This document shows, piece after piece, positions 14,319 to 20,240 of a stretch of 20,240 nt of DNA. The DNA is from an uncultured Porphyromonas sp. (lineage in GTDB: Bacteria > Bacteroidota > Bacteroidia > Bacteroidales > Porphyromonadaceae). Made by a program: the position numbers and the translations under genes. Location: assembly GCA_900546675.1 (NCBI GenBank), contig URDQ01000035.1, positions 1 through 20,240 on the forward strand, given 5' to 3'. Every line of letters begins with the position of its first letter. The first letter of the stretch is position 1. Under the pieces are notes generated by a model, which searched no databases, was not told the DNA's origin, and saw only the letters and a program-made list of their open reading frames with translations.

Positions 14319-14924
14319 TTACTGGTTGTCACAAGTTATAGTGTTGCCGTCGGAGCTTAGGTGGTAAGTGCGCTGCTCCTCCGCGACATAGCAGGAAAAA
14401 CCTTCAGAGAAGTCTAGCTTGTACCCCTCTTGGCTTACCCAACCGATCTGGCGAGCGGGGTTGCCCACGACCAGGGCATAGGGCGCCACATCACGGATCA
14501 CGACCGTGCCTGCGCCAATCATAGCGTAAGCGCCAATCTTGACTCCGCAGAGGATCGTCGCATTGGCTCCGATAGAGGCTCCTCGACCTATATGTGTGGG
14601 GCGAAACTGGTGCTTCCGAGAGACAGCCGCACGCGGGTTAATCACGTTGGTGAAAACGCACGAAGGTCCTAAGAAAACCTCCTCTTCGCAATGAACTCCT
14701 GTGAAGAGCGTCACATTGTTCAGGACACGGCAGCGGTCGCCTAGACGAACCTCTGGCTGGACGACGACGTTTTGTCCTAGATGACACTGCGCCCCGATGA
14801 CGGCATCGTGCATAATATGGCTGAAGTGCCAGATAGTCGTACCTGCACCAATGTGAGCCCCCTCGTCAATGATTGTCGTGGGGTCTATGTAGCTTGTCTC
14901 AGCAGCACGGGGTGGGTGTGACAT
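14319..14924 (-). CDS. Left-handed beta-helix N-acetyltransferase, WbpD-like (UDP-2-acetamido-3-amino-glucuronate N-acetyltransferase)
   Basis: The 201-residue protein consists mostly of hexapeptide repeats (for example IGAGTTIWHFSHIMHDAVIGAQCHLGQNVVV and IGANATILCGVKIGAYAMIGAGTVVIRDV), giving a left-handed beta-helix trimer. The layout YIDPTTIIDEGAHIGAGTTIWHFSHI... FTNVINPRAAVSRK... YALVVGNPARQIGWV closely follows WbpD/WlbB enzymes, which acetylate the 3-amino group of a UDP-diaminouronic acid for O-antigen synthesis. In P. gingivalis, Wbp-pathway sugars are linked to A-LPS and type IX secretion cargo. Residues about 160-201 form a family-atypical tail. The ATG at 14924 lies 18 bases after dnaA. 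No other sugar-pathway gene is nearby, so the substrate is inferred by family only. Confidence 0.8.
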   Translation of the reverse strand: MSHPPRAAETSYIDPTTIIDEGAHIGAGTTIWHFSHIMHDAVIGAQCHLGQNVVVQPEVRLGDRCRVLNNVTLFTGVHCEEEVFLGPSCVFTNVINPRAAVSRKHQFRPTHIGRGASIGANATILCGVKIGAYAMIGAGTVVIRDVAPYALVVGNPARQIGWVSQEGYKLDFSEGFSCYVAEEQRTYHLSSDGNTITCDNQ

Positions 14925-14942
14925 AGGGAGGATCTTGGGAGA

Positions 14943-16370
14943 CTACTTGATCAGCGACTCGATAGCGTTGAGGTCAGAGCGGTAAGCCGTGGAGACCTGC
15001 GCCTGATCCTCTACCACCTTGCAACTGTGTAGCACAGTGGCGTGTGAGCGACCACCGAGCAGTTCACCGATAGCGCTGAGCGACTGGTCCGTGTAGCGCT
15101 TCGCAAAGTACATAATCATTTGTCTCGCCTGAGCTACATCAGCCTTTCTCGAGCGACTGCGCACTAGCTCTATCGGCACATGAAAGTATTCGCACACCGT
15201 CTTCTCAATCATAGAGACGGTGATCTCTTTCTTCTCTTGCTTGACTGTTTGGCTGACGATCTTCTTGACAAAAGAGGAGGTGATGTCGCAACCCTCGACC
15301 GCTGCACGGGTGATAAGCGAAAAGAAGACTCCCTGCAAGCCACGAATGCTACTGGTGACCGTGCGGGCTATGTAGTCGATCATATCTTGGGGTAGTATGC
15401 TCCCGCTCTCCTCGCTCTTGTGGCGGAGGTACTCCCTGCGGAGATCGTAGTCGGGACGCTCTACCTCTATCGTCAAGCTACCCGCTATGCGTGAGATAAG
15501 TCGCTCCTCAAGCCCCGCTAGGTTGACTGGTGCCGTATCGCTCGTCAGGACGATCTGCTTGCCCAGCATATAGAGGTGATTGAAGACTTGGAAGAAGGTG
15601 AGCTGCGTCTTCTTCTTGGCGATCAGCCCCTGTATGTCGTCAATGAGTAGCACATCTACCTGCTGGTAGAAGTTGATAAAGTCGTTGGTCGTATTGGCTC
15701 TCGTCGCAGCGACGTACTGCATCTCAAACATATGAGAGGAGACGTAGAGCACCTTTAGCTCAGGGTACAGCTCTCTGATCCGTAGTCCGATCGCATGACA
15801 CAGGTGTGTCTTGCCAACGCCCGAAGGGCCATAGATAAAGCAAGGGTTGAGGGCGCCTTGTCCAGGCTTCTCAGCAATAGAGCGTGCGATGGAGCTGGCG
15901 GTTCGATTGGACTCCCCCTGATAGTAGGTGTCAAAGCTCAGCTGAGGCTTGAGCTGCGAGTCAAAGTCTGGTAGCTGGCGTGGCTCTGCCTTCAGTGCGG
16001 CGGCAGCTCCGTTGGCATTGATCGTATAGGCACCAGCAGCACCATAAGCATTGCTTGCATAGCTCTGCGTGGGCAGCGTCACGGACGAATTCTTGCGGTG
16101 AGAGGCTGCGCTGTCTACCAGCGCCTTGTACTTAAGGACTACGTTAGGGCCGATGACACGCTGGAGTACCTGCTTGAGTTCGTTGATGAAGTGTGTCTCG
16201 ATGTACTCACAGAAAAACTGACTAGGCACACCGAGCGTCATCTCCACTCCGATGAGTGAGACTGGCTTGATGTGTGGAAACCAAGCGTTGTAGACCTCTG
16301 GTTGGATCATCGCTTGGAGCAGGACTGTACACTCAGACCACGCCCGCAGGGCAGCTTCTCTGTCAGTCAT
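14943..16370 (-). CDS. dnaA: Chromosomal replication initiator protein DnaA
   Basis: DnaA binds oriC and opens it in an ATP-dependent way. The 475-residue protein has all four domains: N-terminal domain I (about 5-82, with AWFPHIKP), a low-complexity Ala/Ser-rich linker (about 88-130), the AAA+ core with Walker A GPSGVGKT (181-188) and Walker B LLIDDIQ (241-247), and the C-terminal DNA-binding domain with the DnaA signature QARQMIMYFAKRYTDQSLSAIGELLGGRSHATVLHS. Length is normal. It heads a three-gene unit with the acetyltransferase and thioesterase. No -7 box was found upstream on the minus strand; the upstream DNA carries hairpins and a repeat. Confidence 0.98.
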   Translation of the reverse strand: MTDREAALRAWSECTVLLQAMIQPEVYNAWFPHIKPVSLIGVEMTLGVPSQFFCEYIETHFINELKQVLQRVIGPNVVLKYKALVDSAASHRKNSSVTLPTQSYASNAYGAAGAYTINANGAAAALKAEPRQLPDFDSQLKPQLSFDTYYQGESNRTASSIARSIAEKPGQGALNPCFIYGPSGVGKTHLCHAIGLRIRELYPELKVLYVSSHMFEMQYVAATRANTTNDFINFYQQVDVLLIDDIQGLIAKKKTQLTFFQVFNHLYMLGKQIVLTSDTAPVNLAGLEERLISRIAGSLTIEVERPDYDLRREYLRHKSEESGSILPQDMIDYIARTVTSSIRGLQGVFFSLITRAAVEGCDITSSFVKKIVSQTVKQEKKEITVSMIEKTVCEYFHVPIELVRSRSRKADVAQARQMIMYFAKRYTDQSLSAIGELLGGRSHATVLHSCKVVEDQAQVSTAYRSDLNAIESLIK

Positions 16371-16409
16371 ATTAAGTAGTCAGTTCTATGATAGTAGTCG
16401 ATGTAACGT

Positions 16410-16432
16410 GAGACTGTTACCTTTGCAACAGT
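16410..16432. repeat. GAGACTGTT palindromic repeat, copy 3
   Basis: GAGACTGTT-ACCTTTGC-AACAGT is a shortened relative of the palindromes at 8646-8672 and 8736-8762, 7.7 kb away. The right arm lacks its last bases. It sits about 40 bases upstream of dnaA. Confidence 0.65.
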
Positions 16433-16441
16433 AGGATAGTC

Positions 16442-16480
16442 AAGTGGCCCAAGAGAAGGCTTCTCTGTGAGGGGTCACTT
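16442..16480. other. Interrupted hairpin upstream of dnaA
   Basis: An inner perfect palindrome AGAGAAG-G-CTTCTCT (16452-16466) lies inside outer arms AAGTGGCCC (16442-16450) and GGGGTCACTT (16471-16480). On the minus strand it would lie about 70-110 bases before the dnaA start; on the plus strand it is followed by TTCATTT. A dnaA leader structure and a plus-strand terminator are both possible. Confidence 0.5.
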
Positions 16481-16497
16481 TTCATTTGCAAAGATCC

Positions 16498-16505
16498 TAA
16501 CTTTG
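16498..16505 (+). promoter_or_regulatory. -7 box of a possible plus-strand transcript
   Basis: TAACTTTG is an exact TAnnTTTG match with TTTG ten bases further upstream (16485-16488), closer than ideal. No called gene lies downstream on this strand before 16932, so it would drive the structured RNA or the small frame. Confidence 0.4.
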
Positions 16506-16511
16506 ACGATG

Positions 16512-16862
16512 CCACGCAACAGGACAAAACGACAAAAGCACCTCTTCTCCCGTCTATCTGTATTGTTGTCAAAGGGTTACGGCCTAGAGTTGTTGACAGC
16601 TAAGGATTTTTGGCTAATCGCTTATTGATTAGTCTATTACACTGATCTGATTGGGGCGTGTATAGAGTAATAGACAATCAAGAATGAGGGCTATCTAAGG
16701 GATTACGAATAAGTTACGAGTAGCATCGTTAGATAGCTCCTCGTTGTGGTCGTAAAGTTATATCCGCTTCAGATTTTGAACTGATCAGATGTGTCGGATA
16801 GATCGTACGTAAACGGAGTGATCCGAGTCTTTAGCGACTCCGATCACTCCGCTATTTTTGTT
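16512..16862 (+). ncRNA. Candidate structured non-coding RNA (unrecognised)
   Basis: Between a plus-strand -7 box and a hairpin plus T-run lies about 350 bases with consecutive stems: TGTCAA/TTGACA (16567-16598), 15-nt arms with one bulge (16625-16640 / 16667-16681), 13-nt arms with one bulge (16686-16698 / 16729-16742), TATCCG/CGGATA (16761-16800), and the terminal stem (16814-16851). The density of stems is not expected of neutral spacer. It matches no RNA family I can recognise. Ends are approximate, and the alternative is a minus-strand fumarase 3' region or dnaA leader. Confidence 0.35.
16814..16860. terminator. Strong bidirectional-looking terminator between fumarase and dnaA
   Basis: CGGAGTGATCCGAGTC (16814-16829) and GACTCCGATCACTCCG (16836-16851) form 16-nt arms with one mismatch and a 6-nt loop. 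On the plus strand it is followed by CTATTTTTG; on the minus strand by TTTACG. It lies 80 bases after the fumarase stop and so can end fumarase transcription, but the better T-run faces the plus strand. Confidence 0.7.
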
Positions 16863-16932
16863 TATTTCAGCCGTCTGCGTCTCCGTGGTCTGAGCCGCTG
16901 TGGGAGCAGACAAGTCTCAGCATCGTGTGAGT

Positions 16933-18576
16933 CTAGCCCCGGGAGCAGCCAGCACACTGTCTGATCTGCTGGAAGAAGTCGTTGCCCTTGTCATCAACCA
17001 AGATGAAAGCGGGGAAGTCCTCCACCTCTATGCGCCAGATCGCCTCCATACCCAGCTCGGGGTACTCGAGGCACTCGACACGCTTGATGCTCTCCTGTGC
17101 TAGGATCGCTGCAGGACCACCGATGCTCCCGAGGTAAAAGCCACCGTGCGCCTTGCAAGCGTCGGTAACCTGCTGACTGCGGTTGCCCTTGGCAATCATA
17201 ACGAGGCTACCGCCATGGCTCTGGAAGAGATCTACGTAGGGATCCATACGTCCTGCTGTGGTGGGCCCGAAAGAACCACTAGGCATCCCCTCTGGCGTCT
17301 TAGCGGGGCCAGCGTAGTAGATCGGGTGATCCTTGATGTACTGAGGTAGCTCCTCACCACGATCGAGGCGCTCCTTGAGCTTGGCATGGGCTATGTCACG
17401 CCCCACGACGATGGTGCCTGAGAGCGAGAGACGTGTAGAGACAGGGTACTGACTCAGCTGCTTGCGTATCTCGTCCATCGGGCGGTTGAGGTCTACCTTG
17501 ACGACCTCGCCCTCGGTGCCGTGGCGCATAGCCTCGGGGATCAGTCGTGCGGGGTGCTTCTCCAGTCGCTCGATCCATAGTCCCTCCTTATTGATCTTAG
17601 CCCGTACGTTGCGGTCTGCCGAGCAGCTCACACCTAGTCCCACGGGACAGGAAGCTCCGTGACGTGGCATACGGATCACACGTATGTCGTGGGCGAAGTA
17701 CTTACCGCCAAACTGCGCTCCTAGACCAATCTCGTGAGTCGCCTCTAGGAGTCGCTGCTCCATCTCTAGATCTCGGAAGGCATGCCCCAGTTCGTTGCCC
17801 TCGGTCGGTAGTTCATCGTAGTACTTAGCACTGGCCAGCTTGACCGTCTTGAGGTTTGCCTCTGCCGAGGTGCCACCTATGACGAAAGCTATATGATAAG
17901 GAGGACAAGCAGCGGTGCCTAGCGAACGCATCTTGTCAACCAGGAAGGGGAAGAGGCGCTCCTCCGTAAGTAACGCTTTGGTCTCCTGATAGAGGTAAGT
18001 CTTATTGGCAGAGCCACCGCCCTTAGCGATAAAGAGGAACTTATACTCATCGCCCTCGGTTGCCATAAGGTCTATCTGCGCAGGGAGGTTACACCCCGTG
18101 TTGACCTCACGATACATATCGAGAGGCGCATTTTGCGAGTATCGGAGGTTGTAGCGTGTGTAGGTGTCGTAGACGCCGTGCGAGAGGTACTCCTCATCGC
18201 AAGCACCAGTCCAGACGTTTTGCCCTTTCTTACCTAGGATAATGGCGGTACCCGTGTCTTGGCAGAAGGGAAGCTGCCCCAAAGCACTCACCTCAGCATT
18301 GCGGAGGAAGGTGAGAGCAACAAACTTATCATTGTCCGAAGCCTCTGGGTCGGATAGTATCGATGCAACCTGCTCCTGATGGGCAGGGCGTAGGTAGAAG
18401 GCTACATCGTGCATAGCTCGCTCGGCAAGTATGCGTAGCGCCTCTGGCTCGACTTGGAGCATCTGGTGACCATTGCAGTCGACCGTATGAACGTAGTCAG
18501 AGGTGATTAACTCGTACTCAGTCCGATCGGGCCCTACGGGGTACATCGGCTGGTACTGAAACGGTGGTGTGGGCAT
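16933..18576 (-). CDS. Class I fumarate hydratase (4Fe-4S)
   Basis: It catalyses fumarate/malate interconversion in the cytoplasm, probably in the reductive branch leading to succinate. The 547-residue protein is very similar along its length to E. coli FumA/FumB. The cluster ligands fall at exactly the E. coli FumA numbers: Cys105 (LPFCQDTGT), Cys224 (TAACPPYH) and Cys318 (GVSCSADR). Other signatures are IAKGGGSANKTYLYQETKA, GAQFGGKYFAHDIRVIR and KGNRSQQVTDACKAHGGFYLGSIGGPAA. This agreement supports the ATG at 18576 (MPTPPFQYQPMYPVG); an upstream ATG at 18621 would add 15 residues absent from the family. The C-terminus ends CAGCSRG. The oxygen-sensitive enzyme type suits an anaerobe. glyA is upstream on the same strand; no -7 box was found. 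Confidence 0.96.
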   Translation of the reverse strand: MPTPPFQYQPMYPVGPDRTEYELITSDYVHTVDCNGHQMLQVEPEALRILAERAMHDVAFYLRPAHQEQVASILSDPEASDNDKFVALTFLRNAEVSALGQLPFCQDTGTAIILGKKGQNVWTGACDEEYLSHGVYDTYTRYNLRYSQNAPLDMYREVNTGCNLPAQIDLMATEGDEYKFLFIAKGGGSANKTYLYQETKALLTEERLFPFLVDKMRSLGTAACPPYHIAFVIGGTSAEANLKTVKLASAKYYDELPTEGNELGHAFRDLEMEQRLLEATHEIGLGAQFGGKYFAHDIRVIRMPRHGASCPVGLGVSCSADRNVRAKINKEGLWIERLEKHPARLIPEAMRHGTEGEVVKVDLNRPMDEIRKQLSQYPVSTRLSLSGTIVVGRDIAHAKLKERLDRGEELPQYIKDHPIYYAGPAKTPEGMPSGSFGPTTAGRMDPYVDLFQSHGGSLVMIAKGNRSQQVTDACKAHGGFYLGSIGGPAAILAQESIKRVECLEYPELGMEAIWRIEVEDFPAFILVDDKGNDFFQQIRQCAGCSRG

Positions 18577-18660
18577 CTCTCGTGTGTCAGTTAAGTGTGT
18601 GTATAGAGAGCCTCGTGACATAGCTCGTCATAGGCTCGAATAGAGTAGGGGGGAATAGTT

Positions 18661-18727
18661 AGAGACTGAGTGCTAGGGTTTGCTTCTTAGAAGTCTAAGC
18701 GTGCGTCCTCCCCCTGCATTCAGTCTC
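18661..18727. repeat. Nested hairpin between glyA and fumarase
   Basis: AGAGACTGAGTGC (18661-18673) pairs with GCATTCAGTCTCT (18715-18727) with one wobble, and inside it CTTAG-AAGT-CTAAG (18686-18699) forms a second stem. There is no T-run on the minus strand, so termination of glyA is uncertain. The GAGACTG arms recall the repeats at 8.7 kb. Confidence 0.55.
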
Positions 18728-18769
18728 TATCAGGTTTGTAAGAGGCGAAGCCTCTCGTTAGAGTTTATC

Positions 18770-20050
18770 TTACCAAGCGAAGATAGGTAGTGGAGACATC
18801 ATCTCGTTGACCTCCTTGCGTACCTTAGCTATCTCAGCCTCGTTTTCAGGATCACGTAGTACGCGGTCTATGAGCTCGACGATGTATGGCATCTTGTCCT
18901 CCTTGACACCACGCGTCGTGATAGCGGGCGTACCCACACGGATACCAGAGGTCTGGAATGCAGAGCGTGAGTCAAAGGGTACCATATTCTTATTGACCGT
19001 GATGTCAGCACGTACGAGTGCGTTCTCAGCCACCTTACCCGTTAGGTCAGGGTACTTAGAGCGTAGGTCGATGAGTAGGCAGTGATTGTCCGTACCGCCA
19101 GAGATACAGTTATAGCCCATCTTGACAAAAGCTTCGCCAAGTGCCTTAGCATTCTTCATCACCTGCTTCTGATACTCCTTAAATGAAGGATCGAGAGCCT
19201 CACCAAAGGCGACAGCCTTAGCTGCGATGACATGCTCTAGCGGACCACCCTGGATGCCAGGGAAGACAGCCGAGTTAAGTAGCTGAGACATCATCTTGAC
19301 AACCCCCTTAGGAGTCTTGAGACCCCAAGGATTCTCAAAGTCCTTACCCATCAGGATGATACCACCACGAGGACCACGTAGAGTCTTGTGCGTCGTAGAG
19401 GTGACGATGTGAGCATACTTGACAGGGTTGTCGAGCAGACCAGCAGCAATCAGACCAGCGGGGTGAGCCATATCAACCATAAAGATAGCGCCGATCTCAT
19501 CAGCTACCTTGCGGAAGCGTGCATAGTCCCACTCGCGGCAGTAAGCCGAGCCACCAGCGATGATAAGCTTAGGCTTGTGCTGGCGAGCTAGTTGCTCCAT
19601 CTCATCATAGTCTACCGTACCCGTCTCCTTGCTTACATTGTAGCCGATGGGGTGGTAGAGTGTACCAGAGCTATTGACAGGCGAACCGTGTGAAAGGTGA
19701 CCACCATGGTCTAGGTTTAGACCCATAAAGGTATCACCAGGCTTGAGGCAGGTAAAGAGGACAGCCATATTAGCTTGAGCACCTGAGTGCGGCTGCACGT
19801 TGGCATACTCAGCGCCAAAGAGCTTCTTGATACGCTCTATAGCTAGGTTCTCAGACTTGTCCACCACCTCGCAACCGCCATAGTAACGCTTAGCGGGGTA
19901 TCCCTCAGCGTACTTATTAGTCATACAGCTACCCATAGCTTGCATGACCTGGTCGCTGACAAAGTTCTCAGAGGCGATCAGCTCGATGCCCTTTTGCTGG
20001 CGCTGATGCTCCTGTTCGATCAGATCAAAGATCTCTTGGTCTCTTTTCAT
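18770..20050 (-). CDS. glyA: Serine hydroxymethyltransferase
   Basis: This PLP enzyme interconverts serine and glycine with tetrahydrofolate, supplying one-carbon units. The 426-residue protein has the N-terminal hallmarks ELIASENFVS (about 23-32) and TNKYAEGYPAKRYYGGCEVVD (44-64), and the PLP-lysine motif VTSTTHKTLRGPRGG with Lys222. VDMAHPAGLIAAG (192-204) and the C-terminal RVGTPAITTRG are intact. Length is normal for the bacterial enzyme. The ATG at 20050 begins MKRDQEIFDLIEQEHQRQ. A -7 box about 93 bases upstream suggests a leader of roughly 85 nt with a hairpin. Confidence 0.98.
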   Translation of the reverse strand: MKRDQEIFDLIEQEHQRQQKGIELIASENFVSDQVMQAMGSCMTNKYAEGYPAKRYYGGCEVVDKSENLAIERIKKLFGAEYANVQPHSGAQANMAVLFTCLKPGDTFMGLNLDHGGHLSHGSPVNSSGTLYHPIGYNVSKETGTVDYDEMEQLARQHKPKLIIAGGSAYCREWDYARFRKVADEIGAIFMVDMAHPAGLIAAGLLDNPVKYAHIVTSTTHKTLRGPRGGIILMGKDFENPWGLKTPKGVVKMMSQLLNSAVFPGIQGGPLEHVIAAKAVAFGEALDPSFKEYQKQVMKNAKALGEAFVKMGYNCISGGTDNHCLLIDLRSKYPDLTGKVAENALVRADITVNKNMVPFDSRSAFQTSGIRVGTPAITTRGVKEDKMPYIVELIDRVLRDPENEAEIAKVRKEVNEMMSPLPIFAW

Positions 20051-20087
20051 TCTATGTGAAATTAAATAAGTTAGTCATCATACATAG

Positions 20088-20132
20088 GTGTGCGTAGCCC
20101 CTAGCCCCTCAAGCGCGAGCAGAGGCTCACAC
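20088..20132 (-). other. Hairpin in the glyA leader
   Basis: On the minus strand GTGTGAGCC (20132-20124) can pair with GGCTACGCACAC (20099-20088) with a small internal bulge, and the interior is GC-rich. It would lie in the 5' untranslated region of glyA. It does not resemble a riboswitch I know. Confidence 0.4.
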
Positions 20133-20142
20133 GAATCTCTCG

Positions 20143-20150
20143 CAAAGATA
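20143..20150 (-). promoter_or_regulatory. -7 box of glyA
   Basis: TATCTTTG on the minus strand is an exact TAnnTTTG match in AT-rich DNA upstream of glyA. No TTG is seen at -33 spacing. The remaining bases to the window edge contain no supported gene. Confidence 0.55.
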
Positions 20151-20240
20151 ACAATAATATCTGAGTTGTGGTAATCTTCACGGAAAGTGTAGATTCAACT
20201 ATCAAATGCAACTGAATTGGTTTCATCGAGCTTCTGATAA

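Larger units (their letters stand above)
16371..16932. other. dnaA-fumarase intergenic region, highly structured, no recognised gene
   Basis: From left to right it contains a GAGACTGTTG-type palindrome, an interrupted hairpin, a plus-strand -7 box, a 39-codon reading frame and four strong or moderate hairpins ending in a T-run. I searched by eye for conserved cores of RNase P RNA, tmRNA, SRP RNA and tRNA on both strands and found none. DnaA boxes (TTATCCACA) were not found either. Confidence 0.75.

Noticed and set aside
16371..16932. Chromosomal origin next to dnaA
   Set aside because: No TTATCCACA-type DnaA boxes or AT-rich unwinding tract were seen here; the weak box-like motifs near 13.7 kb match only 6-7 of 9 bases.
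18577..18621. Extended fumarase N-terminus from the ATG at 18621
   Set aside because: The extra 15 residues have no counterpart in the family, while the ATG at 18576 puts all three cluster cysteines at the exact E. coli FumA positions.

Overview
The window looks like chromosomal DNA from a Porphyromonas-type member of the Bacteroidales. The reasons are a six-gene Na+-translocating NADH:quinone reductase operon, a DUF3575/DUF3868 envelope pair typical of Bacteroidales fimbrial loci, TAnnTTTG -7 boxes instead of E. coli-type promoters, no clear Shine-Dalgarno sequences, a class I fumarase close to E. coli FumA, and the gene order dnaA - WbpD-like acetyltransferase - thioesterase, which I recall (unchecked) from P. 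gingivalis. The species cannot be fixed by eye.

Layout. Positions 1-141 hold an open frame that may be the 3' end of an unidentified upstream gene. Positions 208-6194 (+) carry nqrA-F, complete and ending at a long hairpin terminator. Positions 6459-8545 (+) carry two exported proteins, a DUF3575 beta-barrel-like protein and a DUF3868/OmpA-like protein, without any fimbrillin genes, followed by a second terminator. Positions 8546-9116 are a convergent intergenic region with a MITE-like element, palindromic repeats and a minus-strand terminator. Everything to the right is on the minus strand. Read in transcription order it is glyA, class I fumarase, dnaA, WbpD-like N-acetyltransferase, thioesterase, valS and a SWIM zinc-finger protein. 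dnaA/acetyltransferase/thioesterase and valS/SWIM are tightly packed probable operons.

Functionally this is mostly housekeeping: respiratory Na+ pumping, the fumarate/malate step, one-carbon metabolism, tRNAVal charging and replication initiation. An envelope component lies on each side: the orphan fimbria-type pair, and a sugar acetyltransferase of the diacetamido-uronic acid pathway joined to dnaA.

The least explained DNA is intergenic. The dnaA-fumarase gap (16371-16932) holds a plus-strand -7 box, a 39-codon reading frame, a chain of hairpins and a hairpin plus T-run that look like an undescribed structured RNA. The valS-thioesterase gap (13521-13921) holds five alternately oriented copies of a CCACGTGG-centred motif folded into nested palindromes. 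A GAGACTGTTG palindrome recurs at both 8.7 and 16.4 kb. No rRNA, tRNA, CRISPR array, prophage or intact insertion sequence was seen.
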